Of a stretch of DNA of 49,671 nt, positions 37,053-44,920 are shown one piece after another. The notes beneath the pieces were generated by a model, which ran no database searches, was not told the origin of the DNA, and saw only the letters and a program-made list of their open reading frames with translations. Source of the stretch: JADJOY01 sp046331705 [NCBI: bacterium] (lineage in GTDB: Bacteria; JADJOY01); the NCBI GenBank assembly GCA_046331705.1, contig JAXLQJ010000052.1, positions 1 through 49,671 of the forward strand, given 5' to 3'. Made by a program: the position numbers and the translations under genes. How positions within the stretch are numbered: position 1 is the stretch's first letter; the number at the start of each line of letters is the position of its first letter.

Positions 37053-38140
37053 TTCCGGCCCTTGGCCATCAAGTGCTTGCGGACCGCCATGGAGCGTTCG
37101 CGCTTCGACGCTTCGCGCCGGGACGTCCCGCGCTGAGCGTGTGTGGCGATGCGGTCCTGCTCGCGACGAAGGAAGCGCCAGGATTCGACGCGCTCGCGCA
37201 CAAGCTCGCCGCGCGCGAGCGCTTGCGCCACGGCGCAGCCAGGCTCGCCCTCGTGGCGGCAGTCGCCGAATCGGCAACCGGCGGCCACCTCCGCCACGTC
37301 GGGAAAGGCGTCGTCGAGGCCTTCGTCGCCATCCCACACGCCGACCTCGCGCAGCCCCGGTGTGTCGAGGACGAGCGTGCCTGGCCGAATCGGCAACAAC
37401 GAACGGGTGGAGGTCGTGTGTCGTCCCTTGGAGTCCGAGCCCACGTCGGTGGTGGCCTGGATCTCTGCGCCCAGCCAGCGATTCACGAGCGTCGACTTGC
37501 CGGCGCCCGAGGTTCCGACGACCGCCACCGTGGTCGGAGCGCGGAGATAGCGGTCGAGCGCCTCGAGCCCTTGCCCGGTGAGCGCGCTGATGACGTGGAC
37601 GTCGGCGCTCGGTGCAGCCGCGCGAGCGCGCTCCACGTAGGGCGCGGGATCGTCCACGAGATCGGCCTTGCTCAGCACCACCACCAGCTTCACTCCGCCG
37701 TCGGCGAGGATCGTCGCGAACCGCTCGATGCGCCGTTCGTTGACGTCGCGGCCGAGCGCCACCAGCAAGAACGCGGTGTCGACGTTCGCGGCGAGCGTCT
37801 GGATGGCGACGATCTTGCCGGCCGCCTTGCGCTCGATCCAGGTGCGGCGCGGCAGCACGCCGACGATCACGCGCTGCGATTCGTCGACCTCGGCTGCCCG
37901 CAGCGCGACCCAATCGCCCACCACCGGCCGCAGCGCGGTGCCCGATTCCACGTCGTGGCGAAGACGGCCGGCGATGGTCGCGAGGACCTCGCCATCGCGC
38001 GTGGCGATTCCCCAATAGTTCGGGTGCTCGCTCACGACGCGGCCGATCCGGTCGAGCGATAGCTCGTTCGCCTCGACGATCGAACGCCAGGCGTCGTCGA
38101 GTCCCAGATCCGTGAGGCGCTCGTCTTCCACGAGCGCCAC
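37049..38140 (-). CDS. rsgA: Ribosome small-subunit GTPase RsgA (YjeQ)
   Basis: A 363-residue circularly permuted GTPase that checks late 30S subunit assembly. The N-terminal OB fold (about 30-100) contains RPVVGDWVAL. Permuted G motifs follow: SKAD (157-160), then P-loop GTSGAGKST (209-217), and DTPG (259-262). The zinc-binding C-terminal domain shows C289, C294, H296 and C302. The GTG at 38140 is preceded at distance by GGAGG. A TAAAGT lies seven bases before an in-frame GTG at 38131, so a leaderless start three codons later is possible. It heads a four-gene operon with three four-base overlaps. Confidence 0.96.
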   Translation of the reverse strand: MALVEDERLTDLGLDDAWRSIVEANELSLDRIGRVVSEHPNYWGIATRDGEVLATIAGRLRHDVESGTALRPVVGDWVALRAAEVDESQRVIVGVLPRRTWIERKAAGKIVAIQTLAANVDTAFLLVALGRDVNERRIERFATILADGGVKLVVVLSKADLVDDPAPYVERARAAAPSADVHVISALTGQGLEALDRYLRAPTTVAVVGTSGAGKSTLVNRWLGAEIQATTDVGSDSKGRHTTSTRSLLPIRPGTLVLDTPGLREVGVWDGDEGLDDAFPDVAEVAAGCRFGDCRHEGEPGCAVAQALARGELVRERVESWRFLRREQDRIATHAQRGTSRREASKRERSMAVRKHLMAKGRK

Positions 38141-38206
38141 TTTAGCCCGGAAACCTCCGTGGATCGGGAGCCGTCGCAGCGGGACGGCGAGGACCTCGGC
38201 TCCACT

Positions 38207-38243
38207 CGGGCCGCTGCGGCCGAGCCGGCCGCAGCGCGGCCCG
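38207..38243 (-). terminator. Strong GC hairpin after the EF-hand gene
   Basis: CGGGCCGCTGCGGCCG (38207-38222) pairs with the inverted copy at 38226-38243 through 16 base pairs with a two-base bulge (GC at 38234-38235) and a three-base loop. It lies just past the EF-hand stop and before rsgA on the same strand. There is no U-tract after it, so it is not a classical intrinsic terminator. RNA-stabilising or attenuating roles are equally possible. Confidence 0.4.
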
Positions 38244-38251
38244 CGCGACGC

Positions 38252-39013
38252 TCAGGCGCGCGCGCGGCGCTCGACGGGCATGCTGTGACGCTCGTCGCGC
38301 CGGTCGGTTCGCTCGGTGCGCCGCTCGTCGCGACGGTCCTGGCCGGCGTAAGCGCGGTGCGCGTCGCGCTCGGTGCCCGGGCCGACGGCCGCGAGCACGG
38401 ATCGCGCGTTCGCTTGCTCGGCTCCGCCGACCGCCGATGTCGATTGACGCGCGAGAGCGGTCTCGCTCGAGGGCACGGCCGCCTGAGACGCGGTGGCCGT
38501 GCCGCTGTCCTCGGTGAGCCACTGGAACGCGTGATTCGGACCGTCGTAGTCCCGGATCACGTCGACCCAGTAGGTGCCGTACTCGTCGCTGACCTGGATC
38601 TTGTCCGTGTCGACTGCGGTCACGTTCAGCCCGGCCGCTTGAAGGTCCGGCACCATCGACTCGAGGAGCGCCTGCGCGCTCTCCTTGCTGTTCACCGACG
38701 ACAGATCGTAGTTCCACGCGACCCGCGCGAACTGATACTTCGACGTCTGGTGGCTGGTGTCGGCGATCTTGTCGTAGTTGAACCCGCTCATCTCCGACTT
38801 CGGCAGACCGCTCGGGGCGGCTCCCGACGGGCTCGCGGGCGGGACCGTCATGGTCGCCGGCACCGTACCGCTGGTGTTGCCGAGAAGCGCCGAGAGCACG
38901 CTCGAGAACTCCGAGGCGCTCAGCTCACCGCTCTTGTCGGTATCGAACTGATTCATGATCTGGAGCGTGAGATCCTGAATGGAGCTCTGCGCGCTGACGG
39001 CTGAGGTCGACAT
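38252..39013 (-). CDS. EF-hand domain protein with Arg-rich repeat tail
   Basis: A 253-residue protein. One canonical calcium-binding loop is clear: DTDKSGELSASE (24-35), with oxygen ligands at positions 1, 3, 5, 7, 9 and 12. A flexible Pro/Ser/Thr/Ala-rich linker follows, then an unrecognised domain (about 90-175; YQFARVAWNYDLSSVNSKESAQALLESM and DKIQVSDEYGTYWVDVIRDYDG). The end is basic with RRDER-type repeats (RRDERRTERTDRRDERHS). There is no signal peptide. The ATG at 39013 follows GGGAGGGAAG. The 267 bases above it (39014-39280) separate it from the divergent hemerythrin gene; a TATAAG box at 39186-39191 is the only promoter-like element I see. Confidence 0.8.
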   Translation of the reverse strand: MSTSAVSAQSSIQDLTLQIMNQFDTDKSGELSASEFSSVLSALLGNTSGTVPATMTVPPASPSGAAPSGLPKSEMSGFNYDKIADTSHQTSKYQFARVAWNYDLSSVNSKESAQALLESMVPDLQAAGLNVTAVDTDKIQVSDEYGTYWVDVIRDYDGPNHAFQWLTEDSGTATASQAAVPSSETALARQSTSAVGGAEQANARSVLAAVGPGTERDAHRAYAGQDRRDERRTERTDRRDERHSMPVERRARA

Positions 39014-39280
39014 GCTTCCCTCCCTGGAAGCGGGGCTCGTTGCCCGCGGCTGACGCATCGGCACCGTGCAAGGCTGGTACCGCGGCAGCCGCAGCGTCGC
39101 TGCAGGGAAATCCGCAGGGGCGCGACGCGACAGTCACGCGAATGGGCAGGGGCTCGGCAGAATCTGCCGGCCTTCCGGGGGGCGTGCGGTATAAGGGAAT
39201 GCCGTGGCACGCCGCTCGAGATCGCACCACTGTCATCGGCAGACGAGTCGATCTCGACGAGGCCGCCACCGGGAGGCACC

Positions 39281-39895
39281 GTGGACGAACGCAAGCCGGC
39301 AGCGAATCGAGCGCGCGAATCCAGTGGGGAGTCGGCGGAGATCACGCGCGGCTTGCGGCGCGATCACGAGCTGATCCTGCGCGGCGCCACGGCGCTCGAA
39401 CGATGTGGCGCGCGCCTCTCCCAGGCGGGCGGCTCGGCACTCGAGGAACCGCGACGCCTGGAGGCATTGCTCGCGTTCTTCCGGGTCTTTCTCGATCGGT
39501 GGCATCACGCGAAGGAGGAGGAGGTGCTGGTGCCGAGCTTGCTCGCCGCCGGCGTGCCGCGCGACGCGGGGCCGCTCGCGGAGATCGTGGAGCAGCACGT
39601 GCGTGGGGCGGATCTGTTGAGTCGGCTCTCGGCCAGCGACCTGCCGACCGCGGCCCTGGCCATTCCCTCCTACACCGAGTTCCTGCGCCAGCATCTGATG
39701 CTCGAAGAGCGCAGCGTGTTCGCGTTGGCCGAGCAATCGCTCGACGGTGCTGCCAAGGACAAGCTGCTCGCCGAGTTCGAGCGAATCGACCGGCAGATGG
39801 GCGCGCCGGACGCGCTCGCGCGCTTCGAGGACGAGATCACGGGGCTGCTCGCTCCGCAGAGCGACCTGGTGAGCGCCACCCGGCCGTCGCGATAG
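39281..39895 (+). CDS. Hemerythrin domain-containing protein
   Basis: A 204-residue cytoplasmic protein with a hemerythrin-like four-helix bundle. Likely di-iron ligands are H29, H75 or H76, E79 or E80, H106, H138 and E142 or E143 (in RDHE, RWHHAKEEE, EQHVRG and RQHLMLEER). Such proteins bind oxygen or respond to nitric oxide and iron stress. The GTG at 39281 directly follows GGGAGG, which decides the start. It is monocistronic; the 120 bases after it (39896-40015) hold nothing I recognise. Confidence 0.88.
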   Translation: MDERKPAANRARESSGESAEITRGLRRDHELILRGATALERCGARLSQAGGSALEEPRRLEALLAFFRVFLDRWHHAKEEEVLVPSLLAAGVPRDAGPLAEIVEQHVRGADLLSRLSASDLPTAALAIPSYTEFLRQHLMLEERSVFALAEQSLDGAAKDKLLAEFERIDRQMGAPDALARFEDEITGLLAPQSDLVSATRPSR

Positions 39896-40015
39896 CTCGA
39901 ATCCCTCGCAGCGCTGAGCCCCGAGCTCCGAGCGGAGCGTCCGGGCGCTCGGCACCGCGCTTGCTCCTTCCGCCACGCGAATGACGTCGGGCCACCTGGC
40001 TCGCGTCGGGTTCGC

Positions 40016-41191
40016 ATGCCTTCGCGTGGCTTCTGGATCTCGGCCCGATCGACCGACTCCGGGTTGGTTCGCTCGCGGCGTCTGGCCCGCCGATCTCGCG
40101 TGCGCTCGGCGATGCTGGAGGTGCCGGGGTGGGGGGCAGCCCTCGCGCTCGCCTCGCTCGCGCTTGCCGCGCCGTCCGTGGCGTTCGCTGGCGAGGCCGC
40201 GGAGGCGTGCGATGCGTCCACCGGCTCGCCGCCGGGCGAGCTGCTCACGGGACCGCGCGGCGAGCAATTCCGTCCCGAGAACCAAGCCTGCCCCGACGAT
40301 TTCGTGGCCCCATCGTGCGAGGGCGGCACGGTGCTGCGGTACCGCGATCCGGAGGATCCGAGCGGCATCACGCGATACGCGTGCGCCGCGGCGCCGTCCC
40401 GGGCCGCGAATCTGCCCCTGGTGGTCTTTCTGCACCCGTCGCGGGTCGAGAGCGTCGATGGGGTCTTCGGCGGAGCCGGACGCGTTCCGTCCTCCACGCG
40501 GCTCCTGGCGCAATCGACCTCGACCTCGCTGGCGCCGAGCACCACGGGCTTCGTGCTGCTCATGCCGCAAGGACGCTGCATGCGGTCGCCGCCCGATTCC
40601 TCCGGCGACGGCTCGCGCTTCGACGTCTGGTACCAGGATCCCGACCGCAACCTGGACGTGCGCGCCACCGAGGCGTTCATCGACCAGCTCGCGCGCCGCG
40701 CCACCGAGGACGAGCGTGGCGAGCGCGTGGCGCTGCCCGCGGCGTTCGGCGGCTTCGATCGCACGCGGGTCTACCTGATGGGCTGGTCCAACGGTGCCTA
40801 CCTGGCGCACCTGATGGCGCTCACGCATGCCGATCGGATCGCCGCGGTCGCGACGTTCGCCGCTGGCGATCCGTTCGCGCGCGGCCCGTGCGTCACGCCG
40901 CTGCCCGCGCCCACGCGCAAGGTGCCGATCCTGGTGGTGCAGGCGAGCTGCGATCCACTCATGTTCTGCAGCGAGACCAGCGCATGGATCGCGCGGCTGC
41001 GCGACGCCGGCTGGGCGAGCGACACCGCTCGCATCGTGGTCACGGACACCGCCAAGGTGCAGGTCGTGGGTAGCTGCGATCAGGGCTCGGCGACCCAGCA
41101 GCGCGAGTGCCCGAAGGCCGCCCATTTCACGTACGCCAACCCGCAGCTTGCGACCATGTACGCGTTCCTGCGGCAGCACGCGCTCCCATGA
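40016..41191 (+). CDS. Secreted alpha/beta hydrolase (PHB-depolymerase/feruloyl-esterase-like)
   Basis: Up to 391 residues. The catalytic Ser lies in YLMGWSNGAYLAHLMA (GxSxG), with a strand-loop LPLVVFLHPSRVES for the oxyanion region, Asp in VQASCDPLMF and His in CPKAAHFTY. Several cysteines suggest disulfides. A hydrophobic signal-like stretch (GWGAALALASLALAAPSVAFAG) is preceded by many Arg residues from the longer start at 40016. Starting at the inner ATG 40112 would remove the positive charges that a signal needs, so the longer start is given; GTG 40100 is another option. The stop overlaps the next ATG (ATGA), so it is coupled to the propeller lipoprotein. Confidence 0.8.
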   Translation: MPSRGFWISARSTDSGLVRSRRLARRSRVRSAMLEVPGWGAALALASLALAAPSVAFAGEAAEACDASTGSPPGELLTGPRGEQFRPENQACPDDFVAPSCEGGTVLRYRDPEDPSGITRYACAAAPSRAANLPLVVFLHPSRVESVDGVFGGAGRVPSSTRLLAQSTSTSLAPSTTGFVLLMPQGRCMRSPPDSSGDGSRFDVWYQDPDRNLDVRATEAFIDQLARRATEDERGERVALPAAFGGFDRTRVYLMGWSNGAYLAHLMALTHADRIAAVATFAAGDPFARGPCVTPLPAPTRKVPILVVQASCDPLMFCSETSAWIARLRDAGWASDTARIVVTDTAKVQVVGSCDQGSATQQRECPKAAHFTYANPQLATMYAFLRQHALP

Positions 41192-42768
41192 CGAGCGAGC
41201 ATCACCTCGCGACGGGCGTGCACCCCACGGCCATGCGCCAGCGAGTGGGGCGCGCTCGGGCGGCGTTGTCGCGGACGCTCGTTCTGGCAATGGCGCTGGT
41301 TGCGGCGGCGTGCGATTCGCGTTCGCCGGCGACGAGCGCGGGGCGCGCCGATCTGCCGGTCGGCGAGCTCGGCGACGCGGCGTTGATGTCGGACGGGCGG
41401 CTGGTCACCGCGGGGCACACCGGTGTGGATGGCTCGCGCAACCTGGTGGTGCTCGCGTTCGACGAGACCGGAGTGCCGCGCTGGCTCCAGCAGGAGTCGA
41501 CCGACCCCACGACGGATGCACGCGCCGAGGCGGTCGCCGTGGATGCGGTCGATCGTGTGGTCGTCGTGGGGAACGTGCTGGCCGCGAACGGGAGCCGCGG
41601 TGTCGTCTACGGCTACGACGCGGACGGGGGGCGGCTGTGGCGGATCGAGCCGTGGCCGGAGCACTCGTCCGAGCTCTATGCGCTCGCGGTCGACGGCGAG
41701 AGCGCGTACGTGACCGGATTCGCGCGCGCCGAGGAACGGGCGTCCGACCAATTCGTTCCACCCACCCAGGGACTCCTGGTGGCGCGCATCGACACGCGCT
41801 CCGGCGCGCTCGCATGGCGTGACGTCGCGCTCCTCACGCCGGACCCGCTGCGAATCAGCGCGGGGCTCTCGATCGCCGCGCATCCGAGCGGGCGCGTGGG
41901 AGTCGCCGGTGTGATCGGTTTTCCCGACTCGAGCGTCGCCTGGTTCAGCGGATGCTGGGCCGCGGATGGCGAGCGGCTCTGGCAGGACGTGCGCGCTGGC
42001 GACGAGCATCCGCGGGCCCCTTCTGCAGAATCGGGACAGATCGACGTGGCTCGCGAAGCGGCGTTCGATGAGGAAGGCAATCTCTACGTCGTGGGGGACC
42101 TCGCCGGGTCGGGAGTCGACGGCGATCTGACGTTGGTGAAGCTCGGTGTGGACGGTCGCGAGGAATGGCTGTTCCGGCGCGACGAGGTGTTGCCGGACGG
42201 AATGCAGAGCTTCGACGAGGGAGATGCGCTGGCCGTGGATGCCGATGGCGTGTTCCTCGCCGGCGGAACGGCCCAGGTGGTGGATGGCTACGTCGAGGCC
42301 GAGGGATTGACCGCGAGCCTCGATTCGCGCGGCGCGCTGCGATGGTTCGCTCCGCTCTCGTCGCCGTCGCTCTCCGGCGAGATGGTGAGCGACCTGGCGG
42401 TCGGCCCGCAAGGCAGTGTCGTCTACGGCGGCTCCGACTCGGTGGGAGTGGCGCTCGAGACGTTGGTGGTCGAGCGAGTGGATCGCGGGGGGCGGCCGCT
42501 CTGGACCACGCACCTCGAGTCGGATCGCGCGGGATCGGGGACCGAAGGTCGCGTGGAGCGAATCCGCGTGGGGGTCGCAGGCGAGGTGTTCGCGGTGGGG
42601 TACGACCGCTCGAGCCCGGAAGCGCTCGCCGAGCCGCTGGCATTGCGGCTCGATCCGGACACCGGCGCCGCGGCGTGGACCTATCCGCCGGGCCTCGCCG
42701 CGCGCTTGACGTTCCAGCGCGCCGCTCCCGAGCAGTCCCCAGCGCTCGGCGGCGACGTTCCGCCCTGA
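41188..42768 (+). CDS. Beta-propeller lipoprotein (PQQ/SBBP-like repeats)
   Basis: A 526-residue exported lipoprotein (VAAAC, anchor C42; an inner ATG at codon 16 would give a shorter signal). The body consists of repeated four-strand units with G-x-x-x-W/R and DG-type turns, for example GDAALMSDGRLVTAGHTGVDGSRNLVVLAFDETG and NLYVVGDLAGSGVDGDLTLVKLGVDG, like SBBP/PQQ-type propellers. No catalytic site is evident. Start and preceding stop overlap by four bases, so it is made together with the secreted hydrolase and may be its surface partner. Confidence 0.8.
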   Translation: MTSEHHLATGVHPTAMRQRVGRARAALSRTLVLAMALVAAACDSRSPATSAGRADLPVGELGDAALMSDGRLVTAGHTGVDGSRNLVVLAFDETGVPRWLQQESTDPTTDARAEAVAVDAVDRVVVVGNVLAANGSRGVVYGYDADGGRLWRIEPWPEHSSELYALAVDGESAYVTGFARAEERASDQFVPPTQGLLVARIDTRSGALAWRDVALLTPDPLRISAGLSIAAHPSGRVGVAGVIGFPDSSVAWFSGCWAADGERLWQDVRAGDEHPRAPSAESGQIDVAREAAFDEEGNLYVVGDLAGSGVDGDLTLVKLGVDGREEWLFRRDEVLPDGMQSFDEGDALAVDADGVFLAGGTAQVVDGYVEAEGLTASLDSRGALRWFAPLSSPSLSGEMVSDLAVGPQGSVVYGGSDSVGVALETLVVERVDRGGRPLWTTHLESDRAGSGTEGRVERIRVGVAGEVFAVGYDRSSPEALAEPLALRLDPDTGAAAWTYPPGLAARLTFQRAAPEQSPALGGDVPP

Positions 42769-42823
42769 CGATCGAAGCCGTGCGGGTCGTCGGCACGGAA
42801 CGGCCAGGCGACTCCGTCCCGGC

Positions 42824-43798
42824 TCAGCTGCGTGGGTCGGACGGCGGCGCCAGCGTGCTGGGGCGGCCGAGGTCGAGAGCCGTGTGGAGAAACGCGACGA
42901 TGCCCGGCGCGTCGTTCGCCAACCAGCAGCCGAGGTCGCGTGGATTGAAGCGCCAGAACACCTGGCGCGATCGAAAGCGGCCGAGGTCCACCCACGCCGG
43001 GTAGTGCTCCACGCACAGCGCCCAGGAGTCCAGCTCGTGATGCTGGAAGTCCTCTTGCTCGCCGATGTAGCGATCGAGCGACGCCCACGAAAGCCTTCGG
43101 TAGCGCGCATCCCGCTGCTTCGAGGAGAACGCTCCGCACAGCACGCGGTAGGCGCGGTGGTGCGCCGGTGACGTGACGAGCGGCGGGATCAGCGTCCCCC
43201 AGGTGGAGTGCAGGTTGGCGCTGGCCGCGAAGCGCTCCGCGCGATGGAGCTCGGCGAGCGCCCGGGTCTCGGGCTCGCTCAGCGGGTGCGCGCCTCGATA
43301 GAACGCGTTCGCGGGGTCGTCCGATCCGGTGCGCCAGCCTCCCAGGTTCGCGAGCACGGGTCGCGACGGCGCGGGCAGCGGGAAGTTCCGATTGAGATCG
43401 ACGCCGCGTGCGTTGGTGCGCAGCGCCTTGAGCGGGCCGCGTCCTTCCTCTTCCCAGGTCCGCGCGTAGCCATCCGGGTTGAGCGAAGGCAGCACCCAGA
43501 CCTCGGCGCGGTCACGCAGCCGGGCGAGCTCGGGAGAAGGTGAGGCGAATCCCTCGATCAACGCGAGAGCGTTCTCGCAGCCGATGTACTCGAGGCCGTG
43601 GATTCCCGCGCACACCAGCACTCGCTCGCGACCCGCGGTGCGCGCGCTCGGCGCTGCCGGCACTCGTGCGGCGAGGATCGCGCGGCCTTCTCGGCTGGTG
43701 CCGATCGAGAGCACCTCGCCGCCCGCGGCACTCGCCGCAGCGCGCAGGCGCGCGTCGCGAGTCTCGGGTGAGCAATAGGGGGCGAGAGCGAGGCTCAC
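42824..43798 (-). CDS. M14-family zinc carboxypeptidase (MpaA/succinylglutamate-desuccinylase-like)
   Basis: A 324-residue metallopeptidase. The zinc ligands are visible in HGLE (H67, E70) and NLHS (H197). The substrate-binding NPDGY, VDLNRNFP and SEPETRAL segments match the M14 family, and a late Glu in the HELDSWALCVEH region is a candidate for catalysis. There is no signal peptide, pointing to cytoplasmic peptide trimming such as murein-peptide recycling. The GTG at 43798 has only a weak site. It lies 54 bases after the DsbA-like gene on the same strand and converges on the propeller gene with 55 bases between stops. Confidence 0.9.
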   Translation of the reverse strand: MSLALAPYCSPETRDARLRAAASAAGGEVLSIGTSREGRAILAARVPAAPSARTAGRERVLVCAGIHGLEYIGCENALALIEGFASPSPELARLRDRAEVWVLPSLNPDGYARTWEEEGRGPLKALRTNARGVDLNRNFPLPAPSRPVLANLGGWRTGSDDPANAFYRGAHPLSEPETRALAELHRAERFAASANLHSTWGTLIPPLVTSPAHHRAYRVLCGAFSSKQRDARYRRLSWASLDRYIGEQEDFQHHELDSWALCVEHYPAWVDLGRFRSRQVFWRFNPRDLGCWLANDAPGIVAFLHTALDLGRPSTLAPPSDPRS

Positions 43799-43852
43799 GG
43801 CCGCTACACCAAGGCGGCGCGCGCCGACTTCACGCGCTCGGTGCGCGCCCCA

Positions 43853-44776
43853 TCACTTCTCGGGCGCCAACGCCGGTTCGATGATTTGCTGGAAGCTCTC
43901 GAAGGGCTGGGCGCCGCTCAGGCTCTCGCCGTTGATGAAGAAGGCGGGCGTGCCGCTGACGCCGATGCTGCTCGCTTCCGCCGCTTGCGCCTTCACTTCC
44001 GGCAAGGACTCGCGGTCGTCGAAGCATTTGTTCCACTTGGCCATGTCGATCTTGGTGCCCTTCAGCAGCTCTTGCGACTTCGCCTTGAGGTTCTCGGGGT
44101 TGATGTCGCCTTGATGCTCGAAGAAGCCGCGGTAGGCGGCCCAGAAGGCGTCGGCGCTCTGGCGCTTCGCGCACTCCGCGGCGACCGCGGCAGGCTCGGC
44201 CCAGGGATGGAAGGGCAGCGGGTAGTGCTTGTAATAGAACTTCACCTTGCCCTCGTAGCGCTTGAGCACCTCGTTCTCGACGGTGTCGTAGCCGCGGGAG
44301 CAGTAGGGGCATTGGAAGTCCGAGTACTCGACGATCGTCACCTTGGCGTCGGCGGGACCGCGGAAGGGCTGGCCTTCGAGGTTGATCTTGGTCGCGGTGC
44401 TCTTCGCCTGATCGCGCGCTTCCTTGGCGAGGTCGACCGTGACGTCCTGGGGAGTGCCGAACATCGCCCAGTGGCCGTCGGCGGTGATCACGAACGGCAC
44501 GGTCTGGCGCTTGGGCGGCTGTCCGATCTCGAGCGCGCCTTCCTTCAGCCCAGCGAAGGCCGTGGACGGCCGCACCGGCGAGACCGTGATCGGCACCTGT
44601 CGCGGGACGTTCGCCTTGTTGCGGAAGAAGCTCTCCAGCTGATTGGCGTTCGCGAGTGGAGCGGCGGCTTCGGGCGTCGCGGTCGCGGGCGCTTCCGGTT
44701 GCTTGGCGGCGCAGCCGGCGAGCCCGGCGAGCGTGAGGGCGACGGCGGTGAAGCGCGTGAACGATCGCGATGCCAT
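43853..44776 (-). CDS. DsbA-like thioredoxin-fold lipoprotein
   Basis: A 307-residue lipoprotein (LAGC, anchor C22). After a linker and an unassigned N-terminal segment, the DsbA-family fold begins at about residue 143 with VTIVEYSDFQCPYC (active-site C156 and C159). The helical insertion follows, then the cis-Pro loop GVSGTPAFFING near 275. It should act as a periplasmic thiol oxidoreductase. The ATG at 44776 follows GGAGA. It lies 144 bases below the large mono-heme lipoprotein gene. Cys-rich exported proteins in this window are possible clients, as inference. Confidence 0.93.
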   Translation of the reverse strand: MASRSFTRFTAVALTLAGLAGCAAKQPEAPATATPEAAAPLANANQLESFFRNKANVPRQVPITVSPVRPSTAFAGLKEGALEIGQPPKRQTVPFVITADGHWAMFGTPQDVTVDLAKEARDQAKSTATKINLEGQPFRGPADAKVTIVEYSDFQCPYCSRGYDTVENEVLKRYEGKVKFYYKHYPLPFHPWAEPAAVAAECAKRQSADAFWAAYRGFFEHQGDINPENLKAKSQELLKGTKIDMAKWNKCFDDRESLPEVKAQAAEASSIGVSGTPAFFINGESLSGAQPFESFQQIIEPALAPEK

Positions 44777-44920
44777 TCGGTCTCCGTCGTGCGGCTACGT
44801 CGAGGGAGCGCTACCATCCCGCGCTTCCCGGCGCGGGGCAAGCGGCGTGGACGGTTCGCGCGACGGGAGCCACCGCGCGGCGCGCGGCAGCATCCGCCAG
44901 GAGCGACGGCGCCGCGGCGA

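Noticed and set aside
39195-39215. TGGCAC at about 39203 as a second sigma-54 promoter before the hemerythrin gene
   Set aside because: No GC pair is found at the required ten-base distance with a TTGC-like context.
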